A DNA stretch of 64,000 nt, taken from contig CANJHS010000009.1 in assembly GCA_947474225.1 (NCBI GenBank), forward strand, positions 1 through 64,000. The letters run 5' to 3'. The position numbers and the translations under genes are program-made. Of this stretch, positions 39,361-48,579 are shown piece after piece (within the stretch, counting starts at the first letter, position 1; the number at the start of each line of letters is the position of its first letter). Under the pieces are notes generated by a model, which was not told the DNA's origin, made no database searches, and saw only the letters and a program-made list of their open reading frames with translations. The DNA is from Roseiflexaceae bacterium (lineage in GTDB: Bacteria > Chloroflexota > Chloroflexia > Chloroflexales > Roseiflexaceae).

Positions 39361-39426
39361 GAGTGTAGCCTTTCGACTCTGTTTTCTTCTTTCACCCTGA
39401 CTTTAGCATGCACCGGAATAACATTG

Positions 39427-39447
39427 TGTTAGATATACACTAACATA
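39427..39447. promoter_or_regulatory. Inverted repeat TGTTAG-N7-CTAACA upstream of the DUF4230 operon, candidate operator
   Basis: Direct reading; about 70 bp upstream of the 39360 start. Confidence 0.4.
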
Positions 39448-39593
39448 AACGTCCACAAATGTGACTTTCACGATAGAGTGTGTACAAATCTCGGATGCAC
39501 ATACCAGACGTGTGGGGGTGTGCATGAGTTTCCGTCACGAGGTGATGTTTGGCTGAGGCGTGCGTCAGGGTGACGTCAGGTGACCATGAGAAA

Positions 39594-39625
39594 ACCCCCG
39601 TTCCGGTGTACACCAGAACGGGGGT
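39594..39625 (-). terminator. Terminator of the hsp20 gene
   Basis: ACCCCCGTTC...GAACGGGGGT; minus strand followed by TTTTCTC. Confidence 0.85.
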
Positions 39626-39642
39626 GCGGCCAATCAGATTGC

Positions 39643-40035
39643 CTATTCCTGAATCTGAGGGGTTGCGGTGACGCTGATTTTCTTGGGTTGCGCAGCGGCG
39701 CTCTTGGGTACGCGAATGGTGAGGATACCGTTGGCGCCGTGTGCAGTGACTGCATCTGCCTCGACCGGCAGGGGGAATTCGATACGTCGTGCAATGCGGC
39801 TGACGGCATATTCACGGACATGTTTGCGCAGATCCGGCGTTGTATCTTCTGGGGTGGCTTCGGCTTTTACCTGCAATGTGCGACCGACCAGCGTGAGTTC
39901 GACCTGCTCGGGGGCAATACCCGGGACAACCATCTTGACGGTGTACCCTTGAGAATCTTCGGTCACCTCGATTGCGCCGCTGGCGGGACGAACGGACTGC
40001 TGGAACAACAAATCTGCAACGGAAGAGTGAGTCAT
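39643..40035 (-). CDS. Small heat shock protein (Hsp20/alpha-crystallin)
   Basis: GYTVKMVVPGIAPEQVELTLVGRTLQVKAEA...ANGILTIRVPKS. Confidence 0.93.
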   Translation of the reverse strand: MTHSSVADLLFQQSVRPASGAIEVTEDSQGYTVKMVVPGIAPEQVELTLVGRTLQVKAEATPEDTTPDLRKHVREYAVSRIARRIEFPLPVEADAVTAHGANGILTIRVPKSAAAQPKKISVTATPQIQE

Positions 40036-40142
40036 GATATTTCTCCTAGAATGTCGCGCCGGCTATTCCGGCTCATGTCTGGAGTATATCCCGCCGAATG
40101 TTAGATTCACGTATGTGAAACGCTAGAGAAGTAATAGTTAGG

Positions 40143-40172
40143 AGAAATCAGAAATCAGAAATCAGAAATCAG
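40143..40172. repeat. Heptameric tandem repeat (AAATCAG)x4, with an inverted relative at 40214-40239
   Basis: agaaatcagaaatcagaaatcagaaatcag; then cttctgatttcttatttctgattg. Confidence 0.85.
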
Positions 40173-40225
40173 TTAGTGCTTTACAACGCGAGGACATAGC
40201 ATTCTTTTGCGTAACTTCTGATTTC

Positions 40226-40819
40226 TTATTTCTGATTGCTAAATTCTCTCCCTGGCCAATTGCGCTGCGGGGGAACGACCACCGTGACTGCATCTCCGAC
40301 CCGTACAGTGCCAATGCATTCGACCCAGGCGGTGAATCCGCGCTTTTCGAGGGCTGCTTTAACAAACCGAGAACGAAGTGTTGGATCGCCGTAATGCTCT
40401 GCAATGACCGTTCCGGGACCGGTGCAGGGTTGGTTTTCCCAGTCAACCACAATTGATGCACCGGATGCAAAAATCACGCGTGTCGCAGGTGGGAGCAGTG
40501 TCAACGAGGGAATTCCCGCCAGCACCATATTGGCACCCAGCCATTCGGGGCGAATCTCGGGCAATGACAGTGTCGTTGCAACTTCGGCGAGTTGATCTGC
40601 CGCTACGATGGTGACTTGGCGTTCATTGCGCACCGTCGTCCCACGCGGATAATGCGGAATGCGCACATCTGCACGACGTGTCAAGCCGGCATGGCTATCG
40701 CCCACGACACCCTCCCAGTCGAATTGGAGCGTATCAACAGCCCGTGTCACTAATGTGCGCGGCATGTCACCGACGGCAAGCCAGGTAACGGTAGCGGTCA
40801 GATGTGTGGTACCTGGCAT
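40226..40819 (-). CDS. MOSC-domain protein
   Basis: DSHAGLTRRADVRIPHYPRGTTVRNERQVTIVAADQLAEVATTL...WLGANMVLAGIPSLTLLPPATRVIF. Confidence 0.85.
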   Translation of the reverse strand: MPGTTHLTATVTWLAVGDMPRTLVTRAVDTLQFDWEGVVGDSHAGLTRRADVRIPHYPRGTTVRNERQVTIVAADQLAEVATTLSLPEIRPEWLGANMVLAGIPSLTLLPPATRVIFASGASIVVDWENQPCTGPGTVIAEHYGDPTLRSRFVKAALEKRGFTAWVECIGTVRVGDAVTVVVPPQRNWPGREFSNQK

Positions 40820-40955
40820 GGCATGATTCCTTTTGGATACGACGTGCGCAGAGCGGTTAATAGTATTGCATGAACCAAGCCGGTACAGTGTGGTGGCCCG
40901 GCTTGGTTCTATGTGTTACGGTATTATACGGATAATACCATTCGGACGCGGACAA

Positions 40956-41219
40956 CTATGCCGTACCTGATAGCATATAGACCTCGAGGTCCCACCATTG
41001 TGCCATGGGCAACTCCTGCACGGTCGTCGCTGCACTCGTCGGATTGTCCGCATATACATCGAGAAATACTTTACCCTGGGGCACGGCGAGGCGAATTTGC
41101 CCGAGGCGGCCGGCGGCTTAGAGGACCTTAACCATTGCTTTCTCCGCGTCGACCACGGTCAACACGTCGCGCATGTCGACCCCCGCTTTGAACGTACTCA
41201 CCACCATGTACTGTTGCAT
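40956..41219 (-). pseudogene. Small muconolactone-isomerase-like protein interrupted by an in-frame TAA at 41118-41120
   Basis: MQQYMVVSTFKAGVDMRDVLTVVDAEKAMVKVL*AAGRLGQIRLAVPQGKVFLDVYADNPTSAATTVQELPMAQWWDLEVYMLSGTA*; same frame either side of the stop. Confidence 0.75.
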
Positions 41220-41310
41220 ACATCACCTTTTCATACGCGTGTCACATACTACTCCGACCCGACGCGAAGCGACCAAATCTGCCGGGTAGGTAGTGTAGCG
41301 TAGCAGAAAT

Positions 41311-41322
41311 AGTTTATAAACT
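41311..41322. promoter_or_regulatory. Perfect 12-bp palindrome AGTTTATAAACT between the marR-like gene and the divergent interrupted gene
   Basis: Direct reading; position typical of a MarR operator. Confidence 0.45.
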
Positions 41323-41358
41323 CAACTGTTTATGTTTTGATTGAGAAATGAGGAAGCG

Positions 41359-41796
41359 ATGATATCTAGCGCAACCATCGACGAAGCGCGCAGATTGGCG
41401 CAGCTGCTGCTGGGCGCTGCCCAGCGGGCACAGTCAGAATTTGCTGTCATCGCCGCAGAATTGACGATACCGGTGGCGATTGCGCGGGTAATCTGCCAGT
41501 TATCTGAGCCCATTGCCCTGCATCAACTCGCCGCAACGATGGCGTGTGACAAGTCGTACATCACGCCGCTCGCCGACCAACTCGAAGCACTCGGGTTGGG
41601 CATACGCCTGCCGGGTCCGAATCGGCGCAGCAAAGTGCTACAGCTCACGGCCCAAGGTGAGGCCATGCGCATGCGACTCGAAGCGCACATCGCGGCACGA
41701 AGCCCAGTTATGACTGCGCTCAACGAACACGAGCGTGATATCTTGAGCGATTTATTGGCAAAAATCGTTGGGCACGAGGCGAATCAACCGGCTTAG
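41359..41796 (+). CDS. MarR-family transcriptional regulator
   Basis: ALHQLAATMACDKSYITPLADQLEALGLGIRLPGPNRRSKVLQLTAQGEAM. Confidence 0.88.
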   Translation: MISSATIDEARRLAQLLLGAAQRAQSEFAVIAAELTIPVAIARVICQLSEPIALHQLAATMACDKSYITPLADQLEALGLGIRLPGPNRRSKVLQLTAQGEAMRMRLEAHIAARSPVMTALNEHERDILSDLLAKIVGHEANQPA

Positions 41797-42659
41797 ACAC
41801 GCCGCCAAGCGACCAATGTGCCTGCCACCCAAGTCGGGTCGGCGGCTTTGTAGAGGGCGGCAGCGTCGCTCGCGACGATATCGATAATCTCTGGTTGGAT
41901 GGGACCGAGGATGGCACGCATCACCTGTCCTGCATCACGATGGTCGCTGCGGGCATCGACGCAGTGTTGGTTATAGGCTGCATATTTGCCGGCCGACAGC
42001 ATTTGTGCACCATCAGAGATAACGGCCCGGGCCCGCTCGAGTCCGCCTTCGTGAGGATAAAGCGCCTGCTCAACCGAATCGCCGTAGCCAATGCCGTGAT
42101 GGAACATATCTGCAGTCGACACAACCACGGCATTACGGGCAAGAGCAGCGACATCGTCGTATCCCGGCATAATTTGCGGAAATCCACCGGCAAGCCATGG
42201 ATACACTTCGACAACACGCGGCATTTTTTTGCCATAATAATCCGCTGCGATCTCCCACAGATACCGAAAGGTGAACATCGCATGGTCAAAGGCCCACTCG
42301 TCGCCGCGAGCGAATTCTGGTCCTTGGATACCCCAAATACGCTCCGCAGAAGGATTCCCGCCCGCTGCGACGCGGCGGCGGGCCTGCTCCATTTCGTCAC
42401 TAAACGCATGCAACACACTAATCGCCAATACCGTATCGGCACTAGAATCGATACAGGCGTTTATGACCGCACTGATTTGCTTTGCGCAGTCTTGCACACC
42501 AGCGTGTGGAAAGACCAGTCCACCACGGTCGCGTAAGACCGACGCCAAATCCCACTCACGGGCGGCAGCGAGCATCGCGCGGGCACCACGAATCCCCATG
42601 GATGCATGCTCTTGGGCATATTGATGATTGATATCAATTCGTAATTGGTTGCGATCCAT
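41793..42659 (-). CDS. Conserved hypothetical protein, possible MEMO-like fold
   Basis: 288 aa; LVFPHAGVQDCAKQ and VVVSTADMFHHGIGYGD resemble MEMO motif spacing; convergent overlap with marR-like gene. Confidence 0.45.
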   Translation of the reverse strand: MDRNQLRIDINHQYAQEHASMGIRGARAMLAAAREWDLASVLRDRGGLVFPHAGVQDCAKQISAVINACIDSSADTVLAISVLHAFSDEMEQARRRVAAGGNPSAERIWGIQGPEFARGDEWAFDHAMFTFRYLWEIAADYYGKKMPRVVEVYPWLAGGFPQIMPGYDDVAALARNAVVVSTADMFHHGIGYGDSVEQALYPHEGGLERARAVISDGAQMLSAGKYAAYNQHCVDARSDHRDAGQVMRAILGPIQPEIIDIVASDAAALYKAADPTWVAGTLVAWRRV

Positions 42660-42741
42660 GGTAGATTCCCTTTCGCAGACGGTATGCTTGTAGTATAACG
42701 CAGCTCATTCCATTACCACGGGAGCTTTTTGCATAGAAAAA

Positions 42742-42763
42742 CCGCGGACCATACGGTCCGCGG
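42742..42763 (-). terminator. Terminator of DUF5684-like paralog
   Basis: CCGCGGACC-ATAC-GGTCCGCGG; minus strand followed by TTTTTC. Confidence 0.9.
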
Positions 42764-42778
42764 CTCTGCGAGCATTGA

Positions 42779-43249
42779 CTATTTCGTGAACGGCAGAATG
42801 CGTACATCTGCAGTGGATTGGACGCCCAAGTATGGTTGTGCGCTAAAGCCAATCAACGGCAACATAATCTCGGCCAATACCAGATGCAAAATGACCGAAC
42901 CAATCGAATCTGATTTGCCGAATGAGCGCAACAACTGACGCATCACGATATAGGCAACGTAGAGGCAGACGAGCCCGGTTAACCCAAAAGTGATGGGCGA
43001 TAGCGCTGCACCAATGAGGAAATACCAGAACCAGGCAGCAGGCAAGCCCGTGATGTCGACCAATGTCTTGAAGTTGAGCAATGGGATAATGGCATAGAAT
43101 CCTGGCTTGCCGGCCTTGGTGAACAACTTCCACAGACCAATCACTACAGCGATACCCAACACGAGCCCAATGATTCCACTGACAGCACCACCCATCAGTG
43201 ATGCGCCAAAGTCTCCGTTCAAAGTGTTTTCGTCCACGTGAACCTCCAT
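42779..43249 (-). CDS. DUF5684-like small membrane protein (paralog 1)
   Basis: KLFTKAGKPGFYAIIPLLNFKTLVDITGLPAAWFWYFLIGAALSPITFGLTGL; clear duplicate of 43479-43937. Confidence 0.8.
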   Translation of the reverse strand: MEVHVDENTLNGDFGASLMGGAVSGIIGLVLGIAVVIGLWKLFTKAGKPGFYAIIPLLNFKTLVDITGLPAAWFWYFLIGAALSPITFGLTGLVCLYVAYIVMRQLLRSFGKSDSIGSVILHLVLAEIMLPLIGFSAQPYLGVQSTADVRILPFTK

Positions 43250-43440
43250 ATGAAATTAATGCAGTGTTGCTCTTTAATTTTAACTCATAATTATGTAATT
43301 GCAAATATTTTTTTAACTAATTTTAATTTTGCAATTATACATCATTTCAACCAATGTTTATTTGTCAAAAAACGACAAGATTATGTTGTTTATATATATA
43401 TTTTGTACATTCTTTAAACACATTTTCTATCCACAAAAAA

Positions 43441-43465
43441 CGAGCCGTGTGAAACACACGGCTCG
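43441..43465 (-). terminator. Terminator of DUF5684-like paralog 2
   Basis: CGAGCCGTGTG-AAA-CACACGGCTCG; minus strand followed by TTTTTT. Confidence 0.93.
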
Positions 43466-43478
43466 TCAGAAGTACGGT

Positions 43479-43937
43479 TTACTTAAACCAAGGGAGGGCA
43501 CGCACGTCGCTGGTCGACTGAACACCTTGGTAGGTCGCTCCACTCAGCCCCAGGTAGGGAATCATGAATCCAGCCAAAAAGAGATAGAGGATAACATTAC
43601 CGACGCTGTCAGACTTCCCGAAGCTGCGCAAGAGTTGTCGAAAGACAACGAACGCAACGTAGAGGCTAATGAGGCCCGTGATCCCCAGGGTGACGGACGA
43701 AAGCGCTGAACCGATGATGAAGTACCAGAAATACGTGGCAGGTAGACCGGTGATGTCGACCAGCGTTTTGAAGTTCAGCAATGGAATAATTGCATAAAAG
43801 CCGGGCTTCCCAGCTTTGGTGAACAGCTTCCACATACCGACGACTGCGGCGATGCCGATAGCCAGGCCGATGATACCACCGAGGGCTCCGCCCATTAGGG
43901 ACGCGCCCATGTCTGTGTTCATTGTGGTTTCGTCCAC
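43479..43937 (-). CDS. DUF5684-like small membrane protein (paralog 2)
   Basis: KLFTKAGKPGFYAIIPLLNFKTLVDITGLPATYFWYFIIGSALSSVTLGITGL. Confidence 0.8.
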   Translation of the reverse strand: MDETTMNTDMGASLMGGALGGIIGLAIGIAAVVGMWKLFTKAGKPGFYAIIPLLNFKTLVDITGLPATYFWYFIIGSALSSVTLGITGLISLYVAFVVFRQLLRSFGKSDSVGNVILYLFLAGFMIPYLGLSGATYQGVQSTSDVRALPWFK

Positions 43938-44428
43938 GAGAAGCTCCTTTAATTAATTGCAGTATTGCTACATTAGCGTACCACAATGTATGAGAATTGC
44001 AATAGATTATTATGAGTATTATGAGAAATGCGCGTACCCATATTGGGCAAAAAAGTTCCTCAACGACGACGCAAGTATGGCAATCGAGGACACCAAATGT
44101 ACGTGAGGATCTCTTGCCTGTATGCCGAGATTCATTGCAATGCTCTACACACGTGGATAGGCAAGAGAGAAAGAGTTCACGATTGACAAGCACGTTGATT
44201 TTTTAATTCTGCGCAGAGTGTCACAGCGTTGGCTGCGAGTCGTATTGTCTTGCATTGACGTACCCGTTCTTACGATTATTTAGGCAAAAACTGGTACCAA
44301 AGCGTTGCACCACTCCTGAGCGCACATGGAATTTCTTGCCATCGTGAAAGCTCTGGCTTCTGTTCATTTCATAGTGCGTATGCCGCTATATTGTTACAAT
44401 ATGAGCATTCAATTGATAAGGATCTATC

Positions 44429-44857
44429 ATGCGCCAAGAAATGACTATTGACCATCGCGATGCAGACATTGCCATCCGCGTCATCATCGCCGAATTGACC
44501 AAACGCAACGCCCTCGGCGTCGTCGCGGTTGCAGACCATCACGGCGAACTGATTGCACTGATGCGTATGGGTGGAGCGCAACTCCAATCCGGCACGATTG
44601 CTACCAACAAGGCATTCACCGCAGCGCGGGCGTGCAAACCAACCCGCGACATCGGCCGCAAAATCCGCAGTGCCGATCAGGGTTTTGACATTGCCTACTA
44701 CGGCGACCCACGCTTCATCGGCTGGGGCGGCGGTATGCCGATCATTGTGGGCGGCATGTGTGTGGGCGCAGTCGCGGTCAGTGGCTTGAGCGAGGATGAA
44801 GACATCGAGCTGGCCAGTATGGGAATTACGGCAATCTTGCAGCAGAATGCGGTATAG
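44429..44857 (+). CDS. GlcG/HbpS-like heme-binding family protein
   Basis: TNKAFTAARACKPTRDIG...GWGGGMPIIVGGMCVGAVAVSGLSEDEDIELA. Confidence 0.85.
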   Translation: MRQEMTIDHRDADIAIRVIIAELTKRNALGVVAVADHHGELIALMRMGGAQLQSGTIATNKAFTAARACKPTRDIGRKIRSADQGFDIAYYGDPRFIGWGGGMPIIVGGMCVGAVAVSGLSEDEDIELASMGITAILQQNAV

Positions 44858-44867
44858 AGGGGCGCAG

Positions 44868-45482
44868 ATGTACATTCCACACGCCAATCGCATGGACGAC
44901 CGTGAAATATTGGTACCGTTTATGCAACAGCATGATTTTGCGACCATCATCAGTAATGGTCCCGACGGTATACCAGCGGTCAGTTACGGTCCAGTGATGA
45001 GCAATCTGCGCGATGATGTCCTATGGGTCGAATTTCATCTCGCCCGGGCGAATGGACACACCGCACTGCTATCGGCGGGCGTCACCACGACGTTGTCGTT
45101 CCACGGCCCGCATGCATTCGTACATCCTGGCTGGTACGCAGCAGAGCATGCCGTTCCGACCTGGAATTACGCGGTCGTGCATGCGACCGGTACCCCCGAA
45201 GTCATCGACACACTCCAGGATTCGTTGGCAATGGTCAATGCATTGACGCACTTCTATGATGCCAGTCACCCAGCCTATACCGAAGAAGGGGTTGCTGGCA
45301 TGTTGCGCGGGATTGTCTGTTACCGCATGCGGGTGACAAACCTCGAGGGAAAGTTCAAACTCAGCCAGAATCGATCCATTGCAGATCGCGTGGGCGTGCG
45401 CCAGCAGCTCGAGCAATCACCGCGGGAACGCGAACGTGAGCTTGCCGCCATGATGCGTGCTATGGAACCGGGCGAGGAGTAG
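44868..45482 (+). CDS. PaiB-family FMN-binding negative transcriptional regulator
   Basis: MYIPHANRMDD...HLARANGH...PHAFVHPGWY...VPTWNYAVVHATG...FKLSQNRS. Confidence 0.88.
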   Translation: MYIPHANRMDDREILVPFMQQHDFATIISNGPDGIPAVSYGPVMSNLRDDVLWVEFHLARANGHTALLSAGVTTTLSFHGPHAFVHPGWYAAEHAVPTWNYAVVHATGTPEVIDTLQDSLAMVNALTHFYDASHPAYTEEGVAGMLRGIVCYRMRVTNLEGKFKLSQNRSIADRVGVRQQLEQSPRERERELAAMMRAMEPGEE

Positions 45483-45484
45483 TC

Positions 45485-45970
45485 ATGCAGGTCACTTATC
45501 GCACCGGCTACATCCCCGGTGTGCTGGGGTGGATGATTCAGACCCAGACCGAATACTACGCTGGGCATGTGAACTTTGGGTTGCCGTTCGAATGCACCGT
45601 GGCCTCTGGGCTGGTCGCGTTTGCGCCACGTGCCACAGAGCCGGGGAATCTCCTTTTGACGGCGTGGGATGACACGACGCTGTTGGGCAGTATTGTGATT
45701 GACGGTGGGACGACCCCGCCGGCGCGGCTGCGTTGGTTTGTGGTCGATCCGCGGCAGCACGGCAGAGGAATTGGGACCGCATTATTGCGCCAGGCATTGG
45801 TATTTGCCGACACCTGGCATGCGTCGGTGTGGTTGACGACCATCGTCGAACTCGATGTGGCAATCCACCTCTACCAGACGCATGGTTTTCGCATGATGGC
45901 CGAGCACGAAGATGCAACGTGGGGTCCGGTGATGCACGAACAGACCTGGCAACGGGACCGAACACAATAG
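45485..45970 (+). CDS. GNAT acetyltransferase
   Basis: ARLRWFVVDPRQHGRGIGTALLRQAL; VAIHLYQTHGFRM. Confidence 0.9.
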   Translation: MQVTYRTGYIPGVLGWMIQTQTEYYAGHVNFGLPFECTVASGLVAFAPRATEPGNLLLTAWDDTTLLGSIVIDGGTTPPARLRWFVVDPRQHGRGIGTALLRQALVFADTWHASVWLTTIVELDVAIHLYQTHGFRMMAEHEDATWGPVMHEQTWQRDRTQ

Positions 45971-46004
45971 ATGTAGTGGCGATGACGCCACATAGAGGAA
46001 TCAC

Positions 46005-47186
46005 ATGCAGTCAGCAGCGAGTGGAGCACGGCCCCGGATTGCGTTGTTGGCAGCCCAGACGACCATTGGCCTACGTGAGATAGCCCAGAGTGCCTTTCTC
46101 TTGTTGTACTTACAGGCAACCGGTATGTCCCCGTCGTCGATTGCACAGGTCGTATCGGGGGCACAGGTCGCCGGCATGGCCGTGGCGTTCTTCGGGGGAA
46201 TGTTGACACGCCGATTAGGTAGTAAATGGGTCTACATTCTGGGTTTGGTGCTGAGTAGCGCGAGTAGCCTCGTGTTTGAGGTCGGCAATATCTGGATTAT
46301 TGCAGCAGCCTGGATTATCGGTGGGGCAGGAGCTGCCTTGTACAACATTGGGAGCTCTGGATACCTGACACGCATCGGGCAGGCAGGCGGATTCGGAACG
46401 TTGAGCGCCCTGTATATTTTGAGTAGCACCATCGGTGGTGCACTTGGGCACCCGTTGGCGAGCGGCATTATCACGACCTGGTCGTATGCCGGTTATGGCT
46501 TGGCAATGCTGGCCATGGTGTCGGTGACCATCGGGATTGCGGTAGTCGGGATGCCCAACCTGCGCGATCTGCCAAGTGCGACGGTAGTAGCATCTCGGAG
46601 TATCGCTGCGCTTTTGCGCTCGCGGACAATTGCTGCAATCATCGTGATGCGCGGCTTGGCGACGGTCAACTACGGGGCGATGTTGTTAGTGGTGCCGTTG
46701 CTGTTGAACAGTCTGACACACGATACCGGGCTTGTCGCGTTATACGGCTCGGCGACGATGGTGGTCGCGTCACTGGCGCAATTCGGCGCGGGCAGAGCAG
46801 CGGATCGTTGGGGGGCGCGTTGGCCGACGTTGGTGTCGTTTGTCGTCATGATTGGCTGTGGGGTCTTTTTGGCGGTGTACCACACCACGGTCATCGGTTT
46901 GTTTGTGGGTGGAATTGGCAGCATCGCTGCCGCCTGGGCACTGGCGACGTTAATGTTTGTGTGGGTGGCAGATGGCGTGCCGCAGACCGACCATGCGACG
47001 TTATTTGGACTGTTATATGCAGTCTGGAGTATCAGCATGATTGTCGGGTCGGTCTCGGCGGGCAGCTTAGTCGAGCTGTCGGGTGGATTGCCGTTCCTGG
47101 TCGTCGGCTTGTCGACGATTTTTGCGGCGGTGGTCGGCTGGCGCTACTATGCGGTGAACGGTGGTGGACGGACGCTCAGCACCTAA
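46005..47186 (+). CDS. MFS transporter
   Basis: About 12 TM segments; GGMLTRRLGSKWVY loop; second half GRAADRWGARWP. Confidence 0.88.
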   Translation: MQSAASGARPRIALLAAQTTIGLREIAQSAFLLLYLQATGMSPSSIAQVVSGAQVAGMAVAFFGGMLTRRLGSKWVYILGLVLSSASSLVFEVGNIWIIAAAWIIGGAGAALYNIGSSGYLTRIGQAGGFGTLSALYILSSTIGGALGHPLASGIITTWSYAGYGLAMLAMVSVTIGIAVVGMPNLRDLPSATVVASRSIAALLRSRTIAAIIVMRGLATVNYGAMLLVVPLLLNSLTHDTGLVALYGSATMVVASLAQFGAGRAADRWGARWPTLVSFVVMIGCGVFLAVYHTTVIGLFVGGIGSIAAAWALATLMFVWVADGVPQTDHATLFGLLYAVWSISMIVGSVSAGSLVELSGGLPFLVVGLSTIFAAVVGWRYYAVNGGGRTLST

Positions 47187-47241
47187 ATGAGAACGAACCA
47201 GACAGGATTATCACGCATCAGGGACTCGTGCATCTGCACAC

Positions 47242-47844
47242 TCAGCTGACGAGACCCATCAACCCAAACCCCATAATCACGCAGCCGGCACTCCCACGCA
47301 ACCAGCGCTGGAGTGTCGGTTTTTGTAGGCTGGTAGCAAAATACCCGGCCAAACTACCGATGCTGGCATAGATGGCCAAGGTCAGGAGCGCATAGATTCC
47401 GCCATGGAGGACAAATTGACCCGCCAGCGGCTGCCCCACCGCGAAAAATTGCGGCAAAAAGCTGATAAACAACACCAGTGTTTTGACATTAGAAAGGCTC
47501 GAAAGCACCCCTTGGACGTACGCCGAGTGTGGAACGAGCGCTGCCTTATTGACAGTCTGTGTGTGTGGCCAGAGTTGCTGGACGAGCATGTGGCCACCAA
47601 TCCAGAGGAGCACCACGCCGCCTCCCATTTGAATCACCTGCAGCGCTGCCGGCCAACGCTGGAGCACGAGTGCAACACCTGTGGCAGCGAGGGCGGTATG
47701 GCACAGAACGCCGCTGGTTAATCCCAGTGCAGCCCGCCGTGCGGCAGCACCGCCATGGGCACTGGCGAGTGCGAGTATCATCATCATGTTGGCACCAGGC
47801 GCCAATATGAGCAGCGTGGTCGAAACAATGTAGAGTGGAAGCAT
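47242..47844 (-). CDS. LysE-family translocator
   Basis: LILAPGANMMMILALASAHGGAAARRAALGLTSGVLCHTALAATGVALVL. Confidence 0.87.
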   Translation of the reverse strand: MLPLYIVSTTLLILAPGANMMMILALASAHGGAAARRAALGLTSGVLCHTALAATGVALVLQRWPAALQVIQMGGGVVLLWIGGHMLVQQLWPHTQTVNKAALVPHSAYVQGVLSSLSNVKTLVLFISFLPQFFAVGQPLAGQFVLHGGIYALLTLAIYASIGSLAGYFATSLQKPTLQRWLRGSAGCVIMGFGLMGLVS

Positions 47845-47910
47845 ACAATCCCTGGTAATAGATACCCTATGGTAGCGCAGAATCGGAGCACCTGGTCATG
47901 TACTACAAGC

Positions 47911-48192
47911 GTGCTGACCCAGGACGATTATCCTGCGTTTATGCGCTTGTACGCAACGGCATACCCGATAATTGGTTCAGCAGTGTATGGTGTAGACGGG
48001 CTGCTATGCGGAAATTTGGCAAGGCGATGCGTTCGTAGCAACAGGAATCCACGTCGTATCGGTGTACGAGGGTGTAGCCGCACTGGGCAACGTGACCAGC
48101 CATCCCACGGTCTGCGGGCAGTGCTATGCACGCCAAGTGCGCACGCCTGCTGCGGCATCTGGATGCGATCGAGGTGATGTGGTGGTGAGGGC
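47911..48192 (+). pseudogene. Decayed GNAT acetyltransferase remnant with frame changes
   Basis: Fragments TSVLTQDDYPAFMRLYATAYPIIG, EGVAALGNVTSHPTVCGQCYAR and CARLLRHLDAIEVMWW* lie in different frames in GNAT-like order. Confidence 0.5.
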
Positions 48193-48195
48193 CAT

Positions 48196-48579
48196 TCACC
48201 CATCCCTCCCGCCCATATCCTCGAGCTGCAGCGTGATGCACCCATCACCTGGCACCCCAACGAACCGCAGCTGCCGCAGCCGATGATACACATCCCCCTG
48301 CTGTTGCAACGTGTGCAACACCTGTACCAGTACGGGGTCATAGACGACTTCACCGTTTGGAGTCACCTGCAGGTACCCCGCAGCAATGAGCATCTGCTGA
48401 TAGGGCTGAAGGGGCGCATCGGCCGGCTCCATCCCCACCAACACATCGTGGAACGCCTCAAAAACCACTCCCGCTGTCGTCAGATCTGCCGCCCAGCGCC
48501 GGAGTTGCACAAGGCAGAGCGCGACGTCGAGCGCCGACGCGACGCTGCCATCGGGGAACAGTACCCGCTCATATTCCAT
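48196..48579 (-). CDS. Orphan small protein, cassette paralog C
   Basis: MEYERVLFPDGSVASALDV...; start overlaps previous gene's stop; shared N-terminal template with next two. Confidence 0.7.
   Translation of the reverse strand: MEYERVLFPDGSVASALDVALCLVQLRRWAADLTTAGVVFEAFHDVLVGMEPADAPLQPYQQMLIAAGYLQVTPNGEVVYDPVLVQVLHTLQQQGDVYHRLRQLRFVGVPGDGCITLQLEDMGGRDG

Noticed and set aside
43970-44420. Possible gene or RNA in the 450-bp gap before the GlcG-like gene
   Set aside because: No ORF with coding character and no stable structure recognisable by eye.
45976-45991. Small hairpin GTGGCG-ATGA-CGCCAC before the MFS gene
   Set aside because: Short and without U-tract; could be chance. Not enough to claim regulation.
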